Shown here: one piece after another, positions 9,725 through 19,000 of the stretch | How positions within the stretch are numbered: position 1 is the stretch's first letter | Layout: every line of letters starts with the position of its first letter | Assembly: GCF_029227915.1 (NCBI RefSeq) | Contig: NC_079885.1 | Coordinates: forward strand, 25,299,001 to 25,359,000 | Source: Hydractinia symbiolongicarpus | Taxonomy: Eukaryota; Cnidaria; Hydrozoa; Anthoathecata; Hydractiniidae | Length of the DNA: 60,000 nt | Direction: 5' to 3' | Made by a program: the position numbers and the translations under genes | Notes under the pieces: model-generated | Seen by the model: only the letters and a program-made list of their open reading frames with translations | Databases searched by the model: none | What the model was told of the DNA's origin: nothing

Positions 9725-10486
9725 TTATTCGAACTCTATAGTCTTCTTATTGCAATATTCATTTACATTAAGTTCTAAATAGCTAAATTTACATTTCTTC
9801 TTATTAAGTTCCTCATAAAGAATGTTTGCAATTTTACTGTTGGTTGAACAGCAAAGAAACTTGGCAGGGACGACCAAGCCAAGCTCTCGTTTCCTTTTTC
9901 CCGTTACTTTTGCGATCATCGTGTTGTTTTTATCAGATTTCAAAAATTGTTTCGTTAGTTTGGATAGTTCAATGGGTAAATGTCCGACTAAAAACTCATC
10001 ATCCTTTTCTCCCAGATCGTCTGAATCTATTTCGACAACTTCTTTATTGACCTCTTTAGATACTGGTTCGATCGCGACCTCAGTTTCTTTGACTGCTTCA
10101 GTTTCCTTTGCTGCTTTACTTCCTTTGGTTGATTTTCTTCCTTTGGCTTTGGTTACTTTGTTCGTTTTGTTTGTTTCGCTTGGTTCACTTTTCTCGTTTT
10201 CAACCGCTGGTGTAGTACTTGATTCTGATTCTGTCTTTTTATTTTCTTCTGTAGGTTTTTTGTCGGATTCATCTTCACCTTTTACTGTAACCTGTGGCTT
10301 TAGTTTGTATACACCTATGGCGTTTTGATCATATTCTTTGGCCTCTTCTCTTTCGTCTGGTTTGCAGTTAAGTTTCTCTCCCAGAGTTGGAGTCCAAACA
10401 TCTTTGTAGACATGGTGGCCTCGTATGTTTGTTTCAAACTTCACAATAAAGGCAAATGAAAAGTTTCTTGGAATAGTTCTAGCCAT
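9725..10486 (-). CDS. HIRAN-like accessory protein of the pogo element
   Basis: Intact 253-residue ATG frame. Residues about 10-63 (FAFIVKFETNIRGHHVYKDV, then a DQNAIGVYKL motif) and 164-212 (VGHLPIELSKLTKQFLKS, then VTGKRKRELGLVVPAKF) read as the two halves of a HIRAN domain, the module that in HLTF/Rad5 binds 3' single-stranded DNA ends. A roughly 100-residue Lys/Glu/Ser/Thr-rich disordered insert separates them. It ends in VVEIDSDD (150-157), a textbook-like SUMO-interaction motif. The gene is divergent from the transposase, with their ATGs 176 bases apart, and lies wholly within the terminal repeats. HIRAN assignment is from motif recognition without a search; function in transposition is inferred. 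Confidence 0.7.
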   Translation of the reverse strand: MARTIPRNFSFAFIVKFETNIRGHHVYKDVWTPTLGEKLNCKPDEREEAKEYDQNAIGVYKLKPQVTVKGEDESDKKPTEENKKTESESSTTPAVENEKSEPSETNKTNKVTKAKGRKSTKGSKAAKETEAVKETEVAIEPVSKEVNKEVVEIDSDDLGEKDDEFLVGHLPIELSKLTKQFLKSDKNNTMIAKVTGKRKRELGLVVPAKFLCCSTNSKIANILYEELNKKKCKFSYLELNVNEYCNKKTIEFE

Positions 10487-10662
10487 GTTTCGCCCTCTCT
10501 TGAATGTACAGCGAAGTCATTGCATTGTTTGTTTACCTTTTGAAAAAATGGAATGCGGGAAGCTATTGTAATGCTTGATTTTGGTACGAAAAATGAAGTC
10601 GTTCTAGTGTATAATAAACAAAATATTTCTAGCGAGCGAGGTGTGTGTGTGTGCAAAATAAC
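10487..10662. promoter_or_regulatory. Probable bidirectional promoter of the pogo element
   Basis: The 176 bases between the two divergent start codons hold a TATAATAAA box at 10,610-10,618 facing the transposase, a GT microsatellite just before its ATG, and no other gene. Both pogo genes must be driven from here or from outside. Confidence 0.45.
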
Positions 10663-12081
10663 ATGGCTCCAACCGAGAATTCACACAAAGGAGAAAAAAT
10701 CAAATCCTATTCCTTGGATCTGAAGAAGGAAGTCGTGGAATATGCAATCAATTATTCAAATCGCCAAGCAGGAAGGCGATACAATGTTGACGAGAGGAGA
10801 GTTCGTGAATGGAGAGCAAAAATGGAAGACATCAAAGCCAGGGTTGCTGATAAAGGTGGACTGAAAAGAAGAAGACTTGATGGTGGGGGAAGAAAGCTCA
10901 CGAACGACGACTTAGAAGAAGAAGTACTCATCTGGATAATGGATCGTAGATCAGCAATGCTTAGAGTTTCTCGAAAATTAATAATGAAGAAAGCAAAGAT
11001 TATCCATGACAAAAGCACCGATGACCCTGCTGTAAAAGAGAGCTTTGTAGCCAGTCGTGGATGGTTGGAAAAATTTATGAAAAGAAACGGACTTTCTTTA
11101 AGGAGAAGAACAACTACCGCTCAAAAGAATCCTAGTTGTATGGTCGACAAACTTGTCATGTATGTTTTACAGTGCCGACGATTACAAAGAAAATTTAAAT
11201 ACTCCGCTGGTTCAATCATTGCGATGGATGAAACTGCAATTTGGTCTGACATGCTCTCAGGGACAACTGTAGAAAGCAAAGGAAAGAAAGACATTCCTTT
11301 AAAGACCACTGGCCATGAGAAAGTCAGAGTTTCTGTGTGCCTTACAGCAAAGGCTGATGGAACACGGCTCAAACCATTCATCGTTTTTGGGGGTGCAAAG
11401 CGGGAATGTAATGCTCTAAACGAAGAATACAAATCTAAATGTATTATCGCTTCATCTTCAAATGCTTGGATGAATGAGGAATTGACATTAGAATACATTA
11501 AAACAGTTATTGGTAAATTTTCTTTTCAAAAGCGATTGTTAGCTTGGGATTCCTTTGAATGCCACATGATGCAAACAATCAAGCAACGTTTGAAAAGTTT
11601 CAATGTTGATTCAGTTATCGTCCCCGGTGGTTGTACTCCGTATATTCAAGCCCCCGATGTTTCGTGGAATAAGCCATTCAAAGCTCATGTTACCGAAGCT
11701 TACGATACATGGCTTAGTGAAGGGATCCACGAATATACAAAAGCAGGTAATATGAAGCCACCTCCGCGAAGGAAAGTAATCGAGTGGATCTTAGAAGGTT
11801 GGAAAAAGCTGTCAAGTGAGCTCATCGTGAAATCTTTTAAAACATGCGGTTTAAGCCTTCCAGTCGATGGTAGTGAAGATGACAAGATCCACTGTTTTAA
11901 AAAGGAGGGAGCTTGTCCTGATGGGGCATCACGGCTAAGAGAATCCTTGAATATCTTGCAAGAAGAAGAGAGTCAAATAAATCCTTTTGAGAACATAACA
12001 GATTCGGATGTTGAGGATGCATGCGGGCCGTTTCATTTGATTGACTCTGATCAAGAAAGCGACGAAGAAATTGATGTTTGA
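10663..12081 (+). CDS. Pogo-type DDD transposase with Brinker/CENP-B-like N-terminus
   Basis: 472 residues from the first ATG (10,663). Residues 15-58 (LDLKKEVVEYAINYSNRQAG then RRYNVDERRVREWR) form a helix-turn-helix like the Brinker/psq type. Residues about 84-150 form a second CENP-B/Tc5-type HTH (RGWLEKFMKRNGLSLRRRTT). The catalytic domain shows IIAMDETAIW (D189), LLAWDSFECHM (D296) and QAPDVSWNKPFK (D332), the DDD triad of the pogo/Tigger family with the expected 35-residue last spacing. The acidic C-terminus ends FHLIDSDQESDEEIDV. No stop or shift is present, so a functional enzyme is possible. It would act in the nucleus, cutting at the element ends and inserting at TA. Confidence 0.93.
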   Translation: MAPTENSHKGEKIKSYSLDLKKEVVEYAINYSNRQAGRRYNVDERRVREWRAKMEDIKARVADKGGLKRRRLDGGGRKLTNDDLEEEVLIWIMDRRSAMLRVSRKLIMKKAKIIHDKSTDDPAVKESFVASRGWLEKFMKRNGLSLRRRTTTAQKNPSCMVDKLVMYVLQCRRLQRKFKYSAGSIIAMDETAIWSDMLSGTTVESKGKKDIPLKTTGHEKVRVSVCLTAKADGTRLKPFIVFGGAKRECNALNEEYKSKCIIASSSNAWMNEELTLEYIKTVIGKFSFQKRLLAWDSFECHMMQTIKQRLKSFNVDSVIVPGGCTPYIQAPDVSWNKPFKAHVTEAYDTWLSEGIHEYTKAGNMKPPPRRKVIEWILEGWKKLSSELIVKSFKTCGLSLPVDGSEDDKIHCFKKEGACPDGASRLRESLNILQEEESQINPFENITDSDVEDACGPFHLIDSDQESDEEIDV

Positions 12082-12281
12082 AATTATCTTTGTTATATTT
12101 GATAGAAAGAGAACAGGAAAAGACACGATAATTCACCCGTTATTTCTTTCTCGTACGTTACTTACCCCTCTATAGAACCCCAAATCTATCAAAAAAACTT
12201 TTACTAAGGATAGCATTCAACCAACGGATTGAATTTGAAGAATAGGCAAAAACTTCAGAAACTTGAAATCTGAAATTTCGA

Positions 12282-12371
12282 AATAAGCGCCGCCCTCTAT
12301 TAAGCGCCGCCCTCTAATAAGCGCCGCACCTAAAATCACAAAAATTAAATAAGCGCCGCGGCGCTTATTAG
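12282..12371 (+). repeat. Right subterminal GC-rich iterated repeats
   Basis: Contains the 55-base direct copy of 9,575-9,629, then a perfect 22-base palindrome at 12,348-12,369 whose half-site is AATAAGCGCCG. The repeat unit is the same as at the left end. Confidence 0.85.
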
Positions 12372-12382
12372 AGGAAATACGG
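12358..12382 (-). repeat. Pogo element right terminal inverted repeat
   Basis: Ends GAGGAAATACGG, followed by TA. It is mirrored at the left end. Confidence 0.9.
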
Positions 12383-12920
12383 TAACCTAATTTTAGAAGG
12401 CATCAATCCAAACAATGGGACCATTCGGAGTTTACAGGTCAAACCACCGACCATGTTGGTAATAACGAAGAAAAGGCGATCGCTGAGGCCTACGGCAGCA
12501 CATTTTGTATTCCTATCGGCAAGATGTTCGAGTTGACGAGGGATCTCCCCTTCTACCAGGCTGGAATCCATGATCGATTAACTTTTGTCTTGCATTTTGC
12601 GAGATACGATCAGGTCATCAAAGATGCTGGGGTACCGACATCTGGAAGCACTGCGGCCAAGGCAGCCGATGTTGCCTATAACATTAGCAATATCTCGCTA
12701 GAATTTGACAAGGTTGTGAATGCGGAGCTTGCAAGTGCAATGATGTCAAGGTTGCTCTACCATATGAGCGTATACTCAGAAATAAGGTCGTTACCATAAA
12801 AAACTCCCATACGAGTTATAACTTGCAAATTGATACTCCGGCCAAGAGCCTAGGGGGCGTGTTACTCTTATTTCAGGATCCTACCGTTGTCAAGGCATTT
12901 GCTGGTAACAATGAAAACCT

Positions 12921-13256
12921 CTACAACCCGAAGATCGAGAAAATCTCTATTACTATTGAAGGTTCACCTAATGAATTGTATAGCCACGCGATGATGCCAA
13001 AAGACCACCTAGAGCAAGTAGCGGGGTTCTTCGGATCCCATAACTCTACCGTGACTGTTGGACAGTTCTTTACTGAGAGGTAAGGAGTCTTTGTCGACAG
13101 TACTATATCGCGACGATCGAAAAAGCTCCCAAACACTCCGACTACTATATACCCAGCAAACAGCAACAAGACGGCGAGCTGACGTTCGTCCTTAGCACTT
13201 ATGGGTTTTGCGGTGTACAAGTATATGTAAGGAATATTTTGACATCTAATAAACAT
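12921..13256 (-). CDS. Doubtful small membrane protein antisense to capsid end
   Basis: From an ATG at 13,256, overlapping the integrase start, the minus strand is open to 12,921. The first 55 residues contain AKDERQLAVLLLFAGYIVVG, one good membrane segment followed by FFDRRD, and lie in the gap between capsid and integrase. The remainder overlaps the capsid gene antisense and may be read-through past a lost stop. Several neighbours are small membrane proteins, which makes it plausible, but support is weak. Confidence 0.22.
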   Translation of the reverse strand: MFIRCQNIPYIYLYTAKPISAKDERQLAVLLLFAGYIVVGVFGSFFDRRDIVLSTKTPYLSVKNCPTVTVELWDPKNPATCSRWSFGIIAWLYNSLGEPSIVIEIFSIFGL

Positions 13257-14309
13257 GTCAAAATCAAAGCGTATTGTTACAACCGAAGAAGCTGAAAAAT
13301 TAAGCAGCATCTATTACCAACCCGAAAATCTATGGATCGGGAGAAAGGCCATTAAACTACTCTCCGAGCAGAGTGGCCTCTCAAAAAAGAAAATTATACA
13401 TTGGTTATCTCGTCAGCTCTTGCGGCTTAGACATATCAAAAGCCCCAAGTGTATCAATTACCCTCATTTCACCATAACTAGACCCAATGAGATGCACCAG
13501 TTTGATCTCTTGTACATGCCCCATGATAAGCTGTATGGTAATACATACAAATATATACTTACGGGCATCGATGTGGCTTCGCGCTACAAAGTAGCTAGAC
13601 CCTTGAGAACAAAAAAGGCTAGCGAGGTCGTTGACATGCTCAAGGATATATATAAAGCCTGACCCCTCAAATATCCAAGTATATTCCAATGTGACAACGG
13701 TAGTGAGTTTAAATCAGATGTGACGAAGCTGTTGGAAGGCGATTGTGTGTCAAGATCAAGCGGGCAACTACCAAATACCATCATACATTCACGGCGTTTG
13801 TGGAGTCCTACAACAAGGTGCTTGCAGAGAGATTGTTCAAATTTCAGGACGCACAAGAGCTGCTCACTGACGAAACTAGCAGTATATGGGTCAAGAATCT
13901 GTATACTATCGTCAAGAGTTTGAACAACACCAAAACCGCTATGATTAGTATGAAACCTTCAAAGGCCATTAAGCGCGATGACGTACCACTTGCAAAAAGC
14001 GAACTTGATCGGCTGCGGCTCCGTCCTGATGGGCAGGAAAAGCCTTTACCTGATGACGGTTTATATCAATACTTGCTGCAACCCGGCGAGGAACATGGTG
14101 ATCAAAAAAGAAGTGCAACGGATGCCTATTGGTCGAAGCGTACATACAGGCTGGACCGTATAGTGACTGGTACACGCCTCCTATATTATTTGGCAGATGG
14201 ATCGCCTAGCGGCTCCGCAGGAGCGCCTGATCGAAGCTTTGTGGCAGAAGAGCTCATGCTAGTACCCGAGGGTGCCTCGGCACCCCCAGAGCATGTGAAA
14301 TATTGGTGA
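13255..14309 (+). pseudogene. Polinton integrase (retroviral-like DDE), broken
   Basis: Begins at ATG 13,255. The core has D at 13,504 (MHQFDLLYMP), the IDVASRYK strand, D at 13,693 (QCDNGSEF) and E at 13,803 (FVESYNKVLAE): the D-D-E triad of the retroviral integrase superfamily used by Polintons. The C-terminal part (from about 14,060) has a Trp/Tyr-rich small barrel-like segment (YWSKRTYRLDRIVTGTRLLY) where Polintons carry a chromodomain-like module. An in-frame TGA at 13,660-13,662 and a frameshift near 13,735-13,760 kill the gene. All three catalytic residues remain. Last residues end at a TGA at 14,307-14,309. Confidence 0.9.
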
Positions 14310-14353
14310 AAAATTCTCGATTTTGTGTGTTATGAACACACAAAAACTTATGC

Positions 14354-14938
14354 CTAATCTTCTAATGCTGGATCACCCAGGTCGTATAAGTCGTCGCGAG
14401 TAAGATCAATAAGCCTGAAGTGGCATATGTATCGCTCCATATGACCCTCTTCCTCGAACCTATTAAACGCATGCATGCCATTGGCGTTATCAATAACAAC
14501 GATCTTTTCAGACTCTGGAAATTGAAGCCTGATCCACCTCCTTTTTTTTAAAATACCAGGTCTTTATACGCGGGCGCAGTAATAGGGAAGATTATGGTAT
14601 TTATCATCTTCAGGTGTTGTATGTTTACGAAAAATCATAATAACATTATCCTTCCCGGACATGTGGTACATATCTCTGACGGAGTCCCGTCTAATGTTCT
14701 GATATATGACATTTATTCTAGAACACTCCAGGCTCTAGGGTGTTCCAATCTAATATACAAACAGGCATGTTTAGATTTTTTCAACTGGATTTTGATAGGC
14801 GTCCAATCCTCGATAAGGTTCGTTTCTTCATCAATCATTTTAATATCAGAACGCCTCGAGGGATACCATGTAAATAGCATTTTCTTCTGGCGGCGGAGAT
14901 TTTTTGGTAAAGCCGTATAACTCTGAGTTAACAACCAT
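14354..14938 (-). pseudogene. Unknown ~195-codon Polinton ORF, broken
   Basis: The minus strand from ATG 14,938 encodes VVNSELYGFTKKSPPPEENA, shifts frame near 14,850 (WYPSRRSDIKMIDEETNLIE), shifts again near 14,710, meets an internal stop near 14,570 and ends with ALED and a TAG at 14,356-14,354. Read piecewise it is continuous with no room for another gene. The last 60 residues are acidic/aromatic (FEEEGHMERYICHFRLIDLT). I see no ATPase Walker motif and no protease catalytic set. Conserved length suggests a genuine Polinton gene of unknown function, convergent with the integrase. Confidence 0.45.
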
Positions 14939-14956
14939 AAGCTATGCTTCCTGTGT

Positions 14957-15140
14957 CTACCGCTGATCGCGAGCGAAATATGCGATCATCTTCATCACAT
15001 CAATCGTGTCGAGTTTTTTGCTGGGGCTCGAGATTCCTAAAAATCGTTTACGGAGCCGCGATGGTGAAACCGAGGTCGACCACGGTCTTATAAATCATAT
15101 CAATGATTTCCTTTTGCTGAGGGGTAACATTCGAACTCAT
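14957..15140 (-). pseudogene. Small ~60-codon Polinton ORF with frameshifts
   Basis: ATG at 15,140 (MSSNVTPQQKEIIDMIYKTV) leads to a stop in frame near 15,058. The coding signal resumes in a neighbouring frame as SSPSKKLDTIDVMKMIAYFA and ends at a TAG at 14,959-14,957. It is the third of a run of short same-strand ORFs between polymerase and integrase. Unknown function. Confidence 0.4.
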
Positions 15141-15155
15141 TCTTTAATTTAGGGC

Positions 15156-15413
15156 TCAGCGCATCTTAAAAGTATCAATATCTGCCTTTGAAGGTTTTTG
15201 CTGAACCGCTGGTGCAGGCTGCTGGGTACCCGCGGATTTTTTCCATAAATAATAATTTACACCTCCAATACAGGCGATTATTGCAATAAGGCCTCCAGCG
15301 CCATAGACATATCCACTGTTTGACTTTATAGAAGTGTCCCCAGAAGAGGTTTTGACTGGAGGTTGTACAGCAACCTCTTGTTGTTTCAGATCATAATTTT
15401 CTTCATTTCTCAT
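15156..15413 (-). CDS. Small single-pass membrane protein
   Basis: Intact 85-codon frame from ATG 15,413. A polar N-terminus (MRNEENYDLKQQEVAVQPPV) is followed by one hydrophobic segment (YVYGAGGLIAIIACIGGVNYY), cut by WKKS, then a Pro/Ala/Gln-rich tail. The start overlaps the end of the upstream gene by 11 bases. The longer upstream extension visible in this frame comes from a shift in the neighbour and is not its start. No known family. Confidence 0.5.
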   Translation of the reverse strand: MRNEENYDLKQQEVAVQPPVKTSSGDTSIKSNSGYVYGAGGLIAIIACIGGVNYYLWKKSAGTQQPAPAVQQKPSKADIDTFKMR

Positions 15414-15704
15414 GGAGGTCGCGTTCAACAAACTCAGCATGTATTTTCTCAATAGCCTCGGGTGATGCTTTGTCCAGAAATACATCGGTACATTTTTTTC
15501 CTAAGAGGTGTTGCTTTGTTTTGCGAGCATAAGGGCTTGACGTTTGTCTATAGGCTTTTGATCAAGCGCTTCTGCTGGTATATCTACAGCATCAAAAATA
15601 TCAGCTAATTCAGACATACTATTTATTATAAGGCGGCATCTATAGATGAATGTAAGTATCAATATATACGGAAGAATTATCGCGATTAATAGCAATAACT
15701 CCAT
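15403..15704 (-). pseudogene. Small N-terminally anchored protein, frameshifted
   Basis: ATG at 15,704 starts a strong signal-anchor (MELLLLIAIILPYILILTFI), followed by an acidic helical region (MSELADIFDAVDIPAEALDQ). The frame hits a stop at 15,501. The coding signal continues one frame over (FLDKASPEAIEKIHAEFVER) to a TGA at 15,405-15,403, so one small indel near 15,490 breaks a protein of about 100 residues. It overlaps the start of the next gene downstream. Confidence 0.5.
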
Positions 15705-15747
15705 TTTTATTTGCAGCTTTGTGTAAAGGTGGTGTCTCACAACACCT

Positions 15748-15959
15748 TTACTGCTTATTAGCGCGGATAGGTCGTAATACTTCTATCCCAGGCCTCGTGA
15801 CATGTGGTGTCTCCCGCTGTACAAAACCAGCAGCCTGCATTACTGGTTTTTTATTTCTGCACTGTCGGGGTTACTGGATGGTTTAACCCATACCCAGCGC
15901 CTTGGGTGATCACAGCTACCCATACAAATGAATCGCGCGCAATCTTCTTTCCAATGCAT
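15748..15959 (-). pseudogene. Small basic Polinton ORF with one frameshift
   Basis: ATG at 15,959 encodes MHWKEDCARFICMGSCDHPR with C-x5-C-x3-C spacing and Trp-rich continuation. A one-base loss in an A run near 15,850 shifts the frame. The second frame continues (VMQAAGFVQRETPHVTRPGI) to a TAA at 15,750-15,748. About 71 residues in all. It lies 49 bases downstream of the polymerase end on the same strand. Unknown role; possibly nucleic-acid binding from charge and Cys/His content. Confidence 0.4.
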
Positions 15960-16007
15960 TTTTTGTTATAAAACTTTAATGGCCGATAACAAAATATTGG
16001 ACGCTAA

Positions 16008-19000
16008 CTACTCTAAAGGCTTTGTGTGTATAAGTTCCTCTAGCACTACCCTCTTATCGTAGAACGCTGATAGACCCAGCTTGTTTTGTTGATATGTGAC
16101 CATACCCTGGTTATGTACAAGGAAGCCCACACTTTTAGCGGTATCTAGCTTGCTTTTCAGTGCTTCCGTGTACCTTGACCATGTCGCCTCATTTTGCCTT
16201 CTCGACATTCCTTTGCAGGAAAGTTTCGTGCCGTCCTTTCCTTCGACGAAATAACACTTTGCGGTCAATGCAATCATCCTCGCACCGATGAATTCTTCTT
16301 TGAACAGCCCTCCTGCGCGGCTTGAATATTTATCGGTGACTAGCCAGTTTTTAACATCCTCATCGTACTGCTTGATTAATTCAGGACGAACAACATCACG
16401 TAAGTTATCTCCAGAGATTGCAAATAAGCACTATCGGTATCCATATACACATATTCAAAATTTCGTCGATCTACGTACTTATCCAGGAAGTCATAGTAAA
16501 ATTCGAGCATCCGCAGCTTGGCCTATTGATATACATATATCCCGCATTGGTACGCTCTATTAATGGAAACGCCTTGTTTACGCCGTCTTACTTCGTACGC
16601 GTCTCAAATATCTTCAAGATCCTGCAGGTATGGGCTCCTCATTACCGCATCTTCTACCTTTCCATACTTTGTAAATGTGGTATTGTTATGTCTCGCCAGA
16701 TCCTCGATCATTTTTCCATAGAACGAGTTCCCCTTCAGCTTTGCAGTATCGCCAGCGATGCGCTTATCAGGATCTTTATCTGCTTTGCGACGCGCGTCAG
16801 CTATTTCTTCTGGGAACCATGCGAATGGTTTACCACGTGAGTACTTGAGTATTTGATAACAAGCCGTAATTTTTAATCCATGATTCAGGTACCATTTAAG
16901 CAGGTCAGTACAAAGCAGGATCTTCTCAGCTTTCATCACTCCCAACAGCTTCCTGGTACCCGGGATTCGTTTTCGCCCGGTCTTGTTTAAATAATCGTGC
17001 ATATGCTGAGGAATTTGATTGTCAGCGATCTCTCTAACCACAAATAACGGGGACATTTCACTGAATTTTTCGTACAACTCAGTAGGAACTTCAATGTCAA
17101 CTTGGGCAAACCCGAAGAGCGATCCATCAAGAATGTCTCGCACCAGATCATCTAATTCTTCAGCAGGGTCTGCCCTTTTTATCAACTTCTCCTTACCACA
17201 AGGAAAAACTTGTAGCAGAGTGCTTGCATAGAGCATGTTCGCATCATAGCCCAGTATAGTCTTGCACTTTTTCGGTTCGTTATAAATATGCGATCTGATA
17301 CCCGTCACATTACTCTCATGGTACCTACAAAATACGATAGCTGGGCCACCTACCATGCCTGTTTGGAGGAGTTCATAGGCCTCGTTCTTTGTACATATTG
17401 TACAAGCGTTTTGAACCTGTTTGCAATCCTCGCATGGGGCTTCGGTGCAACGAGCCTCACATTTATGTTTACAGGTATCACCCGGGGCATAAAGCTTTGT
17501 ATCTGGGTTCAGCCAGAGAGAATTGTTCAGAACGTAGCGCATTGACACACCCGGGATGCTCACGGCATCCTTCAAAATGTCAATCCATCCCTGTAGTATG
17601 TATTGCGGGTCTTTTTGACGGACTCGATAAATGGTATTACGTGCGCCATATTGTATTCGGCTAACCTATCCAGCATCGTGACGCATTCTCCTTTATAGAA
17701 CTCATTTCTAAACGTCTGGTAATCATCGGGTGATAGGGTGTTTTTACTACTGAAAGTGCTATAAAACGCCTCATGATCGACTGGGCCTCGATGTTTCAAC
17801 TTTCCGTAGCATGTTATCCACTCGTATGGAAACACGAGCTTCTCGAGATTGCAATTCAATGATTTGCACCATCTTTCATAACTCAAGCCTGGCGTCAGAA
17901 AATTTTTTATATCGATGAATTCGAAGTTCGAGGTGGTTAGAAACATGTAATCATTATCCTTTTTCGCTACTTTGATATTATCATTATCATCATCATCCGA
18001 AATTCGTTCGACAAAATATTGCTTTATGATGTTGATATCGTACTTGCCACTGTTAAAGCCTATTACTGTCACTTGATTTATCCATTCATGCCAAGCCCTT
18101 TGAGTTTGTTTCGGGAGCATATCGAAATAATCCGGCTTGGGATATATCAGTTCGACTTCTTGGACAATCTTCATTTGTCTCTGCTCCAGTTGCTCAATGA
18201 ATTTTTGCACAAGCACCTTTGGGTCTTCATTCATGATGAATGTTGGATATTCTTGCAGACTATCGTGGATGGCTACACTTACAGGTATATGCTCGGAGAT
18301 ATATGTTAAATCAGCGTTTGCTGCTGATTCAATGGTGCCAGGAGGCCTCGAAATCAAATGTTATAAGATGGGGATATCGACGAGTTTTTTTCTTGAATAC
18401 CCTCTTAACTTTAGGAGGCTTTTTGCACTCCCATGCAGTGACAAGATTGTAGCCGAGTTTCCGAATGTGATCCTCTTTAAATTTGGTACGATTGAAATTA
18501 TCTTCGTTGGTTCTATTAGGCTGACATGGGCATCCATGCCATTTGCAGCCGTGGTATTCGTATACTGTTTTTGTCTGAGGATCATACCCATCAATCTTGT
18601 ATACAGCTCCACTGCCGTCGCGTATCACACGTTTTCCCCCATGCCCACAATGAGCATGATGTATATGCCTACCTGTTTTCTTTGACATGGCCTCAATCCA
18701 TCGGCATGCCGCGTAACTGAAACCCTTATCGGGATAAAATGCCTTTTCAAAGCTACTCTGCATGCGCTCGATCTTTTCACCTTTGCAAATGATCCTGGTT
18801 TTGATACCCCGCATTCATTTTGTTTGTGTCGTGTGAGGTTCTCCGATCTGTTGAATCTTTATGTACAAATCTCGCATTCCCAATGCTGCGTTAGGACCTC
18901 CATCTTTTTGATATAAAAACAATGACCTTTCAACATACCAATATTAATCGTGTCTAGCCCCTTTTTGTACTGGCCTTGTCCATATACGAGTCGCCATGGG

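Larger units (their letters stand above)
9562..12382. mobile_element. Autonomous-looking pogo-superfamily transposon with two genes
   Basis: A 2,821-bp element with 25-bp terminal inverted repeats (CCGTATTTCCTC, one variable base, then AATAAGCGCCGC) directly flanked by TA on both sides (9,560-9,561 and 12,383-12,384), the target duplication of the Tc1/mariner/pogo superfamily. It carries two divergent intact genes, a DDD transposase and a HIRAN-like protein. Each end also has GC-rich iterated repeats. It sits inside the broken capsid gene of the Polinton. Both of its ORFs lack the decay seen all around, so it arrived later or is under different constraint. Confidence 0.92.
9243..13083 (+). 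pseudogene. Polinton major capsid protein gene, split by pogo insertion
   Basis: The 5' part (9,243-9,560) begins with ATG and contains the motif VRGLKVTLNGNEIQNIQDYN. The 3' part (12,385-13,083) contains AYGSTFCIPIGKMFELTRD, PFYQAGIHDRLTFVLHF and LSLEFDKVV-type strands, ending with a TAA. These are hallmarks of the double-jelly-roll capsid of Polintons and adintoviruses. Breaks: in-frame TAG at 9,390-9,392; the 2.8-kb transposon between 9,561 and 12,383; a frameshift near 12,430-12,440; another near 12,780. Apart from the transposon the two halves meet at one codon, so the insertion itself removed nothing. The capsid could not be made from this copy. Confidence 0.85.

Noticed and set aside
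9822-10328. 168-codon plus-strand frame opposite the HIRAN-like gene
   Set aside because: Antisense shadow of the Lys/Glu/Ser-rich linker; Ser/Phe/Leu-rich composition is typical of the complement of such codons.
11121-11498. 125-codon frame antisense to the transposase
   Set aside because: Shadow of a strongly coding opposite strand with catalytic motifs.
14354-14938. Packaging ATPase candidate between integrase and small ORFs
   Set aside because: Checked in all minus frames for Walker A/B patterns; none present.
18137-18685. 182-codon plus-strand frame inside the polymerase
   Set aside because: Antisense to conserved exonuclease motifs; Cys/Phe-rich and without any family pattern.
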